Of a stretch of DNA of 64,000 nt, positions 55,972-64,000 are shown piece by piece; within the stretch, counting starts at the first letter, position 1, and each line of letters opens with the position of its first letter. The stretch covers positions 1 to 64,000 of the forward strand of contig DWYY01000003.1 in NCBI GenBank assembly GCA_019118445.1. Reading direction: 5' to 3'. The notes below the pieces were generated by a model, which was not told the DNA's origin, did not search any database, and saw nothing but the letters and a program-made list of their open reading frames with translations. This stretch comes from Candidatus Eisenbergiella merdipullorum (GTDB lineage Bacteria > Bacillota > Clostridia > Lachnospirales > Lachnospiraceae). A program made the translations under genes and the position numbers.

Positions 55972-56414
55972 AATAACCGCTCAGCTGCACCTGCTGCGGA
56001 ATGCGCACCCCCAGCTCCCTGATCTTTTTCAAGATCAGGATGACATGCACATCGGAGCTGGCAAAGATCCCGTCGTATTCACATACACCGTCTTTGACGC
56101 TCTCTTCCAGAAAGGCATGGAGTTTCCAGAAAAGTCTGGCCCCGCTTCAGCGTTTCGTTTTCCAGATTGGAACCATTTCTGATATAGACCACATTCCGGC
56201 AGCCGGTTTCTATGAAACGGCGGGCCGCCAGCCTTCCACCCTGCGCGTTGTCTCCAGACACGCAGCAGATGCCCTGTCTGGAAAAATGCCGGTCGATAGA
56301 CACTATCAGAAGACTGGCTTCCAGATACTCGTCCAGATTGCTGTAGGTGAGCGCGATCAGACCGTCCACCTTATTCTGCCTTACGGCCAGCTTTTTGTGC
56401 GGTAAGCCCGGCAA
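55972..56414 (-). pseudogene. LacI-family regulator remnant (effector-binding domain only)
   Basis: 'NKVDGLIALTYSN', 'IVSIDRHFSRQGICCVSGDNAQGGRLAARRFIETGCRNVVYIRNGS', then in another frame 'YDGIFASSDVHVILILKKIRELGVRIPQQVQLSGY'; HTH missing. Confidence 0.75.
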
Positions 56415-56443
56415 GCGGCCGTCATGCTTGCATGAACGGCCAT

Positions 56444-58078
56444 TTACCGTTCATTCCGTATGGTAATACTCCGCTCAAACTCCGTATAATCCGTAAAATA
56501 CATGGTGAAGCAGTTGGGATCGTTTCCTTCGCTTCCGAACATGCCGGCCAGGTAGGAATGGGTTCCAAAGCCCGGTCCGATCAGCAGGGAATCTTCCTCA
56601 TTGCTCAGCCGCGTCATTCCGTCCTTCACCAGGATCTGCGCCCCCCTCAGGTTCTGCATGCAGAAATGTTCTCCATCCGCATGATCCGCTCCAAGTATGG
56701 CAGCTTCAATCCGAAAAGGTGCTTTTTTTACCCCATGCAGATGGAAATCCACCCGAATGCCATCCTCCACGTCATGAACCTCCACCTCAATGGAAAGATC
56801 CGGCCCCAGCTTCTTCTTTCTTTTACTGTGATCCATCTTCCACCAGTCGCTGGTTTCCTGCGGCTTTCCAAACGGCAGATAGTACCATCCCCTCATCACC
56901 TGGTTCAGCCGGAAGCCATCCTTAGTTTCCTCCATCGTTTCCGCCTGGAAAGCCCTGTGCTCACAGATACAGCCGCCAATCTTCAGTGCCACATCGATGG
57001 ACGGATTGCTGAAATACAGGAAATTGCTCTTTCCCTTCATCAGCGTATAGGTAACGTCCCCTTTCCGGATCCTGGCAATCCCGGACTCGCGGTACAGCTT
57101 CCGAAAATCCTTCTGCTGATAGACCAGACAGCTCTCAAAATCGATCAGATCCGGATGATTCATGTACTCCATCAGGAAATCCGGCGCTTCCAGGTGATTT
57201 TCCTGTGTCAGTTCAAAAATCCGGTTTGCAAAGGCAACGAACTCCGGAATTTCCCTTTTCTTTCCCAGAAACAGGTATTCCCAGTAATACCCGGACGGGT
57301 ATGAACGCTTCCCGTTGTCCTGTCTGGTGGAATTGGCAGTGAAAATCGTCCCGTCCGGCTCCATATAGGTGAGCATCATATACAGATTTCTCACCGCATA
57401 GTCAAAATATTCTTCCTTCCCAGTGTATGTACCGAGATCGATCATGGCGTTGTTATTGACGCAGTTGTATATTCCCGCCGACCGCTCTGCATATTCCCCG
57501 TCCTCATTGCAGTCAATGCCCTCTGCCAGATAAACCTCTGCTGCCTGCGCATATTCTGGCTTCTGAAAAAAGCCGGCACACACCATCAGCGTCGAAGCTA
57601 TCACCCAGCGATGGTTTGGCGTATGGAAGCCGCCGCACAAAAGTCCGTCCGCCGCCTTCCGGGTAAGCCCGTACATCTTCTCATAAATCCGGTCCAGGCT
57701 CTCATCCCTCTGTCTGCCCCTAAGATAGTACAGACAGGGCAGCAGCTCCTTCATGCTGAAAGCCGTATCCGGCGCAGAATGGAAATTGCATTTGATCAGA
57801 TCAAACAGACCGTCCTCATGCTGGTTTCTCTCCGCAAAAGAAAGTCCCGCAAGAATCCGCTCCGCCAGAAGCCCGCTCCGAAAATATGCGCTCTTTTCAT
57901 TGCAATATGCCGCAGTCATGGATTTCACCCTATAAAGCGTATGCCTGGCATCAAACAGGCCGTCTGCATCCGGAAATCCCCCGCAGTATTCGCTCTGCCC
58001 GTCCATATTCTGAATGCGCAGAGATTTTTTCACTCTATGGTCATTGTCCTTTATCATTTTTTCATAATGCGTTCTCAT
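56444..58078 (-). CDS. Uncharacterised alpha/alpha-toroid-like protein, possible glycan-active enzyme
   Basis: 544 aa; aromatic/helical repeats 'FHTPNHRWVIASTLMVCAGFFQKPEYAQAAEVYLAEGIDCNEDGEYAERSAGIYN' resembling toroid lyase/DUF2264-like proteins. Confidence 0.6.
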   Translation of the reverse strand: MRTHYEKMIKDNDHRVKKSLRIQNMDGQSEYCGGFPDADGLFDARHTLYRVKSMTAAYCNEKSAYFRSGLLAERILAGLSFAERNQHEDGLFDLIKCNFHSAPDTAFSMKELLPCLYYLRGRQRDESLDRIYEKMYGLTRKAADGLLCGGFHTPNHRWVIASTLMVCAGFFQKPEYAQAAEVYLAEGIDCNEDGEYAERSAGIYNCVNNNAMIDLGTYTGKEEYFDYAVRNLYMMLTYMEPDGTIFTANSTRQDNGKRSYPSGYYWEYLFLGKKREIPEFVAFANRIFELTQENHLEAPDFLMEYMNHPDLIDFESCLVYQQKDFRKLYRESGIARIRKGDVTYTLMKGKSNFLYFSNPSIDVALKIGGCICEHRAFQAETMEETKDGFRLNQVMRGWYYLPFGKPQETSDWWKMDHSKRKKKLGPDLSIEVEVHDVEDGIRVDFHLHGVKKAPFRIEAAILGADHADGEHFCMQNLRGAQILVKDGMTRLSNEEDSLLIGPGFGTHSYLAGMFGSEGNDPNCFTMYFTDYTEFERSITIRNER

Positions 58079-58431
58079 GGTCCTGTTCCTTTCTGTTTTT
58101 CAGTATTTTCTCTGACCTTTTCCCTTTGCAGGCTCGTCGGTCTTCCAAAACAGATGGGCATACCGATAAGCATGGCATCTGCAGCATACACCTCTAAGGT
58201 CAAAGCTGTCAAATCGTCTTTCCAATAACAGCGGCAACGCTCCGCATCTTTTCTTTTGCAGGGCATACAGCTTCTGCATCCTGTAAAATTTAGACCAAAG
58301 GCGTACAGAGCTTCATTGATCCCACATATATTGTAGTTTCCATGTAAAAGGGTGTCAACTCCGGCGCTGTCGCCCATTGTATCATCCGGTCCGGCACAGT
58401 CGGGATTTTGTACAGTTTCAGGTACTTTCAC
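58075..58431 (-). pseudogene. Flavodoxin-family protein remnant with internal deletion
   Basis: 'LNFTGCRSCMPCKRKDAERCRCYWKDDLTALTLEVYAADAMLIGMPICFGRPTS' then runs into an unrelated tail. Confidence 0.6.
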
Positions 58432-58463
58432 CCTTTAGAACGTGCGCCCGCTGGGTACACATA

Positions 58464-58505
58464 AAAACGTGCAGGTTCTCACTATCGTGATTTCCTGCAC
58501 GTTTT
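58464..58505 (-). terminator. Terminator after lacZ
   Basis: 12-bp arms AAAACGTGCAGG ... CCTGCACGTTTT, 18-nt loop. Confidence 0.65.
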
Positions 58506-58523
58506 CCATTTCTGAAACAATCA

Positions 58524-61493
58524 TCATTTAAGATTCATTTTCTCAAAAGCTGCTGCAGTTCCTTCATCTACTGCAAGCGTAAAGGAGAAGGAAAAGCTTT
58601 CTGTCAGAAGCTCATACGCTTTTTCAGGGTCAGGACCGCAGGATAAACTACCCAAGCCGCGTTGTCTTGCATCCAGATATAAGTATTTTTCGGGTGTATG
58701 AATCAGCTCGTTTTTGTGTCGCGCCACTGTCAGATTTTCCAGGGTAAAATCATGACAAGAAAATGCAAAATCACCTATAGCCACGATACCGATATCGTCA
58801 CCATATATACGTACAAACCGAGTATTCTCATGACTACCGGTCTCTTGAGGAACATCATATAAAAAATTCAAATCTCCAATGTTCACATCATAAAGCCCAA
58901 CTGGCGCAGCATGCTTTCTATCCGGATAAGAATCACCGCTGCCGCGGCCAAACCAGCACGCGCGTTTCATTTCTTTTGGAAGTCTCATACGCATACCAAT
59001 ACGCGGCAGAATTTTGGGCGTATTGCCATAAGGCTTTCCCTCCATGGATATCTGTAAAGATCCATCTGCGTACAACGTATAGACCAAAGTCATCTCAAAG
59101 CCCCAATAAAAACTCTGAGGAAGAAATTTGCCTTTCACTGTTAATGTACAGGTATTATAAGCGTCCGTAATCATCTGATCATAAATCCCAAATCTAAGAT
59201 CATATACCAATGCCTCTTTCCACTCGCCCATGTGACGCGGAAAAAGTCCATCGATACCATCATTATCAGTGGGAGCTCTCCAGAAATTAGGGCGAAGCGG
59301 TTCGGTAATCAGCTCTTTTCCTTTTATACAGTAACGAGTCAGCAGACCTTGTTCAAATTCTACAATCGCATTTTCAGAACGCATACAGACATTATAGTTT
59401 TCGTCCGCTTCTGCTGTATGAACAAAAGCGGCAGGAGTTTCTTTTACTTTTTTTGAACGCCCCAGTAAAAACTGTTTATACGCCAACTGTTTTCCTTCTT
59501 TACTAAAAATAAAATCAGCACGAAAATCTCCCAGATATCCTTCTGTAGAAAAATTAATTTCAAAAAAAACATCTTCTCTGGGGCCAATTCCGGTCAATGT
59601 ACAATTTCCGGTACGAATTACATCATTGCTCGCATAAATGGTCCACTCCATTTCCACATCGTCCAAGGGAAGAAAATCATAGGTATTATATACTCGGACA
59701 CCATTTCCTTCCCTGGAAATCCGGATCGGAGCGGAAACTTCACGCAGTTCGCCCCAAACTGGTTTAGCTGTTCCATCGCTGGTATGATAACCATCCAGGG
59801 AGAAATTCGACCAATGATATGTATCTCCAAAATCACCACCATACAAATAGCGTTCTTTTCCATTAGCATCAAGATCTGAGAATCCATGGCTTCTATACTC
59901 CCAAACATAACCCCCACAGATATAGTCATGGGTATAAACAAAATTCCAGATATCCTCAAGACCACCTGGACTGTTGCCCATAGCATGTGCATACTCCAAC
60001 ATCAATACGGGCAGTCCTTCAGGAATAAAGTCCTCCAAAGTGGACATAGGCATATAACCTGTAAAGCGAAAATCTTCTGTAAGACTGCGGCTATAAGAGG
60101 AATATCGCAACGGTTTAACAACAGTCTGACTCCGGAGCCACTGAGCACATTTGTCAATATTTTGGCCAATACCACATTCGTTTCCTATGGACCAGATATT
60201 GATACAGGTTTCATTTTTATCCTGATGATACATTCTGGAAACTCGATCCAGGTAAGCATCATACCAGTCGTCCATCTTTGAAATCCAGCCCTCGTCCCCA
60301 TGGGTGTGGGCCCCATGAGTCTCCAGATCAGCTTCATCCATGACGTAAATGCCAAGTTCAGAGGCAATCTCATAGAATACAGGCTGATTTGTGTAATGAG
60401 AACAGCGGATTGCATTCAGATTACAGGCTTTGATATCTTCCAATTCAGCGCGAATCTGCTGGGGGGTAATTGCTTGACCGGTCCATGGATTGTTTTCATG
60501 CCGATTAACACCCTTTATGCGGATGGGTTTACCGTTTAATAACAGATATCGACCCTCCACGCTGGAAAAACGAATGCCAACTTTCTTAGTATGAATTTCA
60601 CTGACTATCTCTTCTCTGGAAAGGGTCAATACCAACTCATACAAATAGGGGGTTTCCGCTGTCCAAAGCTGGGGATTTTCTACTTTTAATGAGAATATTG
60701 TCTCTGAGGTTGCAGATTTTGTCTGACGGCAAAGTTCCTCCCCGGTCGCACTATAAAGAGCAGCTTCCAAACATGCTTTCTCATCTTGCACATGGCAATT
60801 ACAGGTCAGCTCAAATCCATTCTCCACTGGCAAAACAGTGTAATCCCAAAGGGAATCTTTTCCCAATAAGAGAATGGTCACATCACGAAAAATACCGCTG
60901 GCGAGCAGCATGTCCTGATTTTCCAGATAAGAGCCATCACTGTAAGTATGTACCTGCACTGCCAACAGGTTGTTCCCAGTGTACAGGTATTGTGTGATAT
61001 CAAATTCTGCGGACAGACGACTTCCTTTGGAAAAACCCACATAATTTCCATTGATATAGACAAAATACGCATTATTCACACCATTAAAACGCAAGATTGC
61101 CCGATGTGGGACTTTTCCCAAATAAAAATGTCGGCGATACAGACCTATGGGATTTATGGTGTGGATATAAGGAGGATCTAACGGGAACGGATATACCACA
61201 TTCGGATATAGACAAGTTCCATAACCATGATATTGCCACATGGAAGGAACGGGAAGGATATCCCATTTACTATCATCATATTCGGGCAGATCAAAAGAAG
61301 CGTATTCCTCTGAGATTTTCCCATCGTCCAGATAATGAAAATTCCAGTCTCCATTCAATGAAATGATCATCGCAGAGTCTGTCTGATTCACATGGGTTAC
61401 GCCACGCTTTTTGGCAGGCAAAAGCAGAGAACGGGACGGCAGGCGATTTTCAGATAGTAACTTCTGATTTTCCAGATAATGTCGAAGATTCAT
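58524..61493 (-). CDS. lacZ: Beta-galactosidase, GH2
   Basis: 'IRIKGVNRHENNPWTGQAITPQQIRAELEDIKACNLNAIRCSHYTNQPVFYEIASELGIYVMDEADLETHG'; 'CINIWSIGNECGIG'; 'PVLMLEYAHAMGNSPGGLEDIWN'. Confidence 0.95.
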   Translation of the reverse strand: MNLRHYLENQKLLSENRLPSRSLLLPAKKRGVTHVNQTDSAMIISLNGDWNFHYLDDGKISEEYASFDLPEYDDSKWDILPVPSMWQYHGYGTCLYPNVVYPFPLDPPYIHTINPIGLYRRHFYLGKVPHRAILRFNGVNNAYFVYINGNYVGFSKGSRLSAEFDITQYLYTGNNLLAVQVHTYSDGSYLENQDMLLASGIFRDVTILLLGKDSLWDYTVLPVENGFELTCNCHVQDEKACLEAALYSATGEELCRQTKSATSETIFSLKVENPQLWTAETPYLYELVLTLSREEIVSEIHTKKVGIRFSSVEGRYLLLNGKPIRIKGVNRHENNPWTGQAITPQQIRAELEDIKACNLNAIRCSHYTNQPVFYEIASELGIYVMDEADLETHGAHTHGDEGWISKMDDWYDAYLDRVSRMYHQDKNETCINIWSIGNECGIGQNIDKCAQWLRSQTVVKPLRYSSYSRSLTEDFRFTGYMPMSTLEDFIPEGLPVLMLEYAHAMGNSPGGLEDIWNFVYTHDYICGGYVWEYRSHGFSDLDANGKERYLYGGDFGDTYHWSNFSLDGYHTSDGTAKPVWGELREVSAPIRISREGNGVRVYNTYDFLPLDDVEMEWTIYASNDVIRTGNCTLTGIGPREDVFFEINFSTEGYLGDFRADFIFSKEGKQLAYKQFLLGRSKKVKETPAAFVHTAEADENYNVCMRSENAIVEFEQGLLTRYCIKGKELITEPLRPNFWRAPTDNDGIDGLFPRHMGEWKEALVYDLRFGIYDQMITDAYNTCTLTVKGKFLPQSFYWGFEMTLVYTLYADGSLQISMEGKPYGNTPKILPRIGMRMRLPKEMKRACWFGRGSGDSYPDRKHAAPVGLYDVNIGDLNFLYDVPQETGSHENTRFVRIYGDDIGIVAIGDFAFSCHDFTLENLTVARHKNELIHTPEKYLYLDARQRGLGSLSCGPDPEKAYELLTESFSFSFTLAVDEGTAAAFEKMNLK

Positions 61494-61558
61494 AAAAGAC
61501 CTCCCTATGTTTAAAAATATTTTTGATATCCTTCTCGTACCAACAGGAATTTGCCTGG

Positions 61559-61587
61559 ATTATAAGATTATCATAACCACAAAACAA
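61559..61587 (-). promoter_or_regulatory. Candidate sigma-A promoter of lacZ
   Basis: Minus strand TTGTTT-N17-TATAAT. Confidence 0.5.
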
Positions 61588-61671
61588 GAAACAATTTTTG
61601 AGCATTCAACAAGAAAAATGTATGCTACATTTTCCTGGTGAAAACGCATCTGACAACCATCACCAGATACA

Positions 61672-63861
61672 CTATCCACACTCCCTTTGCCGAAATTCGG
61701 ACGGAGTTAGTCCAGTTTCCTGTTTGAATTTTCTACGAAAGCTGGAAGTATTGATATAACCAACAGCGGCTCCAATTTCATCAATAGAAAGATCGGTCTG
61801 CTTCAGAAGTTCTTTAGCTTTTTCCAAGCGCAGTGTCCAGACATAATCCGCGAAATTCTGGTTCAGCTTCTTTTTGACCAGATTACTTGCATAGGTAAAA
61901 CTGATATGGAGCTTTTCAGCCAATTCATAAATGGAAAAATTAGGCTGACAGTAGGATTCTTCAATAAGCTGTCTTATCCTGGCTGAAGTGATATGGACAT
62001 TGGCTTTTTGCTGGCAGATATCCAGAAGCCTATAAATATTGGACTCTATAGCTTCTGCTTTTTCCGTATAAGAACAGCTCCGGCAAAAAAATAAGGTTTC
62101 ATGGTAAAGATCCTCATAAGCTTCTGGGGCAATTTTAGTCTGGATCATATAACCAATGATAGACGTAGTTAGATCCACCAAAATACTTCTTACATAAAAA
62201 TCCGGTAGAGGATTTTCTTTCTGCACAGCGTCATCAATAATATAGCGAATTTCCTTCAGCACATTTTTAGTTTCATCAAAATTCATGCTCTGCAGCATTT
62301 TGTTCAATTGCTCCAATTGCTCATGTGGATATGTGAAGGAGGTTTTTGCCGGAGGTAGATCCAGATAATCAACAACCGGGATTTCCGGCCATAAGCTGCT
62401 TGCATGTATTGCTCTTTCACACAGAGCAGGAATGTCCAGTGGGGATTTACTCCCATCACTCATGGCGGAAAAGCATCCTTGTTTTCGATAGAAATCATGT
62501 AACAGTTCCCAAAGGACTTTCTTCTTATTTGGTTCCGAACCGATAAAATTGATCAAGAACAGAGCGCTGTCAGCATTCCTTTTAAGGATAATGCAGGAAT
62601 CTTTGTCCGACAATGCCTCTTGAAAGGCGCTTTGGAGCAGAAGATAAGGAATCTCCCCCTGAGGAGTTTTCATCTGTATAGCAAATATTTCTTTGGGAAA
62701 CTCTAAATCAAAGAGTCGGTCAATGTTCGGCAAAGCACCTTGTATATCGAAGTAATTGGGCTCAATAGCGGAGTCCAAAAGTGATTTTTTTACAAAAAGC
62801 TGATATTTTTTAAGTTTTTTCTCTAACAGATGATTCTGCTCTACGACATTGGTAAAAACATCATTTAACTGCTCCAAATACTCCTGACGGTAGGTTGAGT
62901 TATGTATGATTTTTTTAGTCAGCCTGCGCAGAGGAAGATAGGTAATCTTCATAGCAAGAAGAACCAAAAGAAAGCCTGCACAGCTCAAAAGAATAAGCAA
63001 CAGGTAAGAACTGGCATAAGCATAGTCCAACTGACGCTTCAAAGAGGCATTGGATATAAGGGAGACGACTGAAAATCCCCCGGGAATTCCAGTATTTATA
63101 CATATGGAAGAATCAGAATCAATATTGAAGATTCCTGTTTCCAGTGAGAAAGATTCCAGATAAGGGGCTAACTGTTCCGCGTTGACTCCCGTGACAATCT
63201 GCCGGTTACTGTCGATCAGGACCATAGCAGGATTTATGTCAGAAATATTTTTTTTCAGAGATCTCATAATTTCGTTTTTATCAATAAAGAAAAAGATCAT
63301 ATAGTCCAGCGTAGAACTTTGTGCAGGGAAATAAATCAGGTAATTTTCATTTGATAAAAAAATTAATTGTCCGCTAGACATGCCCAAATAAGGCTGCGGA
63401 TCAAAGTCAAGAAAATCTTGGTAATTACCGGCGTTCGTAATGCGAAAAATATTGTCTCTGTAGGAAATTATATTCTTTGTGCTACAGATCGTTTCCGTAT
63501 TATTTTTAACTGTAAAACAGATATCGCTGATCATTTTATTGGCACTAATATATTTCTGTAACTCCTGATGTGTTTCATACGTTTGCCACCCACTTGCATT
63601 ATAACGGTAACGGATCAGCTTGACGTTTGACTGCAGGGAGGAATTGATATGCTCCAGAAATATCAGATCGTCGGTCAGTTCAACAGTCAGATTTTCCAAT
63701 TGTGACATAGACTGTTCACTGAGCTGATTCAGATAACGCCTGGACAGATTATATCTGATGATAAAGAAAAAACCCAGAATCAATACAGAGAATATGATAA
63801 AATAGGACATGAAATATTTCAAATAGGTTGGAATTGATTTTTGTTTTTTAAAATTAATCAT
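61672..63861 (-). CDS. Membrane-anchored AraC family transcriptional regulator
   Basis: Start MINFKKQKSIPTYLKYFMSYFIIFSVLILGFFFII; C-terminal 'LVKKKLNQNFADYVWTLRLEKAKELLKQTDLSIDEIGAAVGYINTSSFRRKFKQETGLTPSEFRQRE'. Confidence 0.92.
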   Translation of the reverse strand: MINFKKQKSIPTYLKYFMSYFIIFSVLILGFFFIIRYNLSRRYLNQLSEQSMSQLENLTVELTDDLIFLEHINSSLQSNVKLIRYRYNASGWQTYETHQELQKYISANKMISDICFTVKNNTETICSTKNIISYRDNIFRITNAGNYQDFLDFDPQPYLGMSSGQLIFLSNENYLIYFPAQSSTLDYMIFFFIDKNEIMRSLKKNISDINPAMVLIDSNRQIVTGVNAEQLAPYLESFSLETGIFNIDSDSSICINTGIPGGFSVVSLISNASLKRQLDYAYASSYLLLILLSCAGFLLVLLAMKITYLPLRRLTKKIIHNSTYRQEYLEQLNDVFTNVVEQNHLLEKKLKKYQLFVKKSLLDSAIEPNYFDIQGALPNIDRLFDLEFPKEIFAIQMKTPQGEIPYLLLQSAFQEALSDKDSCIILKRNADSALFLINFIGSEPNKKKVLWELLHDFYRKQGCFSAMSDGSKSPLDIPALCERAIHASSLWPEIPVVDYLDLPPAKTSFTYPHEQLEQLNKMLQSMNFDETKNVLKEIRYIIDDAVQKENPLPDFYVRSILVDLTTSIIGYMIQTKIAPEAYEDLYHETLFFCRSCSYTEKAEAIESNIYRLLDICQQKANVHITSARIRQLIEESYCQPNFSIYELAEKLHISFTYASNLVKKKLNQNFADYVWTLRLEKAKELLKQTDLSIDEIGAAVGYINTSSFRRKFKQETGLTPSEFRQRECG

Positions 63862-63942
63862 CCTAATGCCTCCCAATCCATACTTCGGTGTCTCTCTTAC
63901 TATAAAACTATTATAAAAGAATCCTGAGCATTGAACAAGCAA

Positions 63943-64000
63943 CAGCAATCACACAATATTTTCGCTTTCTTCGAGATGCGAAAATATTGTGTGATTGCTG
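63943..64000. repeat. Perfect inverted repeat, 23-bp arms, 12-nt loop, at window edge
   Basis: CAGCAATCACACAATATTTTCGC - tttcttcgagat - GCGAAAATATTGTGTGATTGCTG. Confidence 0.95.

Noticed and set aside
1-64000. CRISPR array, prophage or intact IS element
   Set aside because: No regularly spaced repeats, phage structural genes or full-length transposase were found; only the Rpn fragment and decayed relics.

Overview
This 64 kb window looks like a chromosomal segment from a gut-type Lachnospiraceae/Clostridia genome. The taxon is inferred from protein style and promoters, not searched. It is almost fully coding. No tRNA, rRNA, CRISPR array, prophage or intact IS element was seen. Main blocks: (i) a 3' fragment of an Rpn-type nuclease gene, a CD3324-like gene and a paired ABC exporter; (ii) a long minus-strand envelope cluster (response regulator, histidine kinase, MoxR, DUF58, transglutaminase, amidase lipoprotein, MFS, RluA, O-antigen-ligase-like); (iii) a LysR/flavodoxin/aldo-keto reductase island with a frameshifted lipoprotein AKR, flanked by two decayed relics of the same AAA-ATPase/PDDEXK family; (iv) a histidine kinase/response regulator pair divergent from a Fur/PerR, reverse rubrerythrin and desulfoferrodoxin cluster; (v) two LplA/B/C-type sugar ABC importers with membrane AraC regulators and no ATPase; (vi) a cysD-cysNC-sulfotransferase operon that looks like a dedicated PAPS-dependent sulfation module; (vii) ahcY, an AlbA_2 regulator with a nested palindromic promoter, an XRE-methyltransferase fusion and a 971-aa double FAD-fold oxidoreductase; (viii) sucrose phosphorylase, an uncharacterised toroid-like enzyme, GH2 beta-galactosidase and a third AraC regulator. 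The best candidates for follow-up are the sulfation operon, the lipoprotein-AKR island with its perfect 25-bp LysR-type operator, the double-FAD oxidoreductase in a sugar-uptake operon, and a perfect 23-bp-arm inverted repeat at the right edge.
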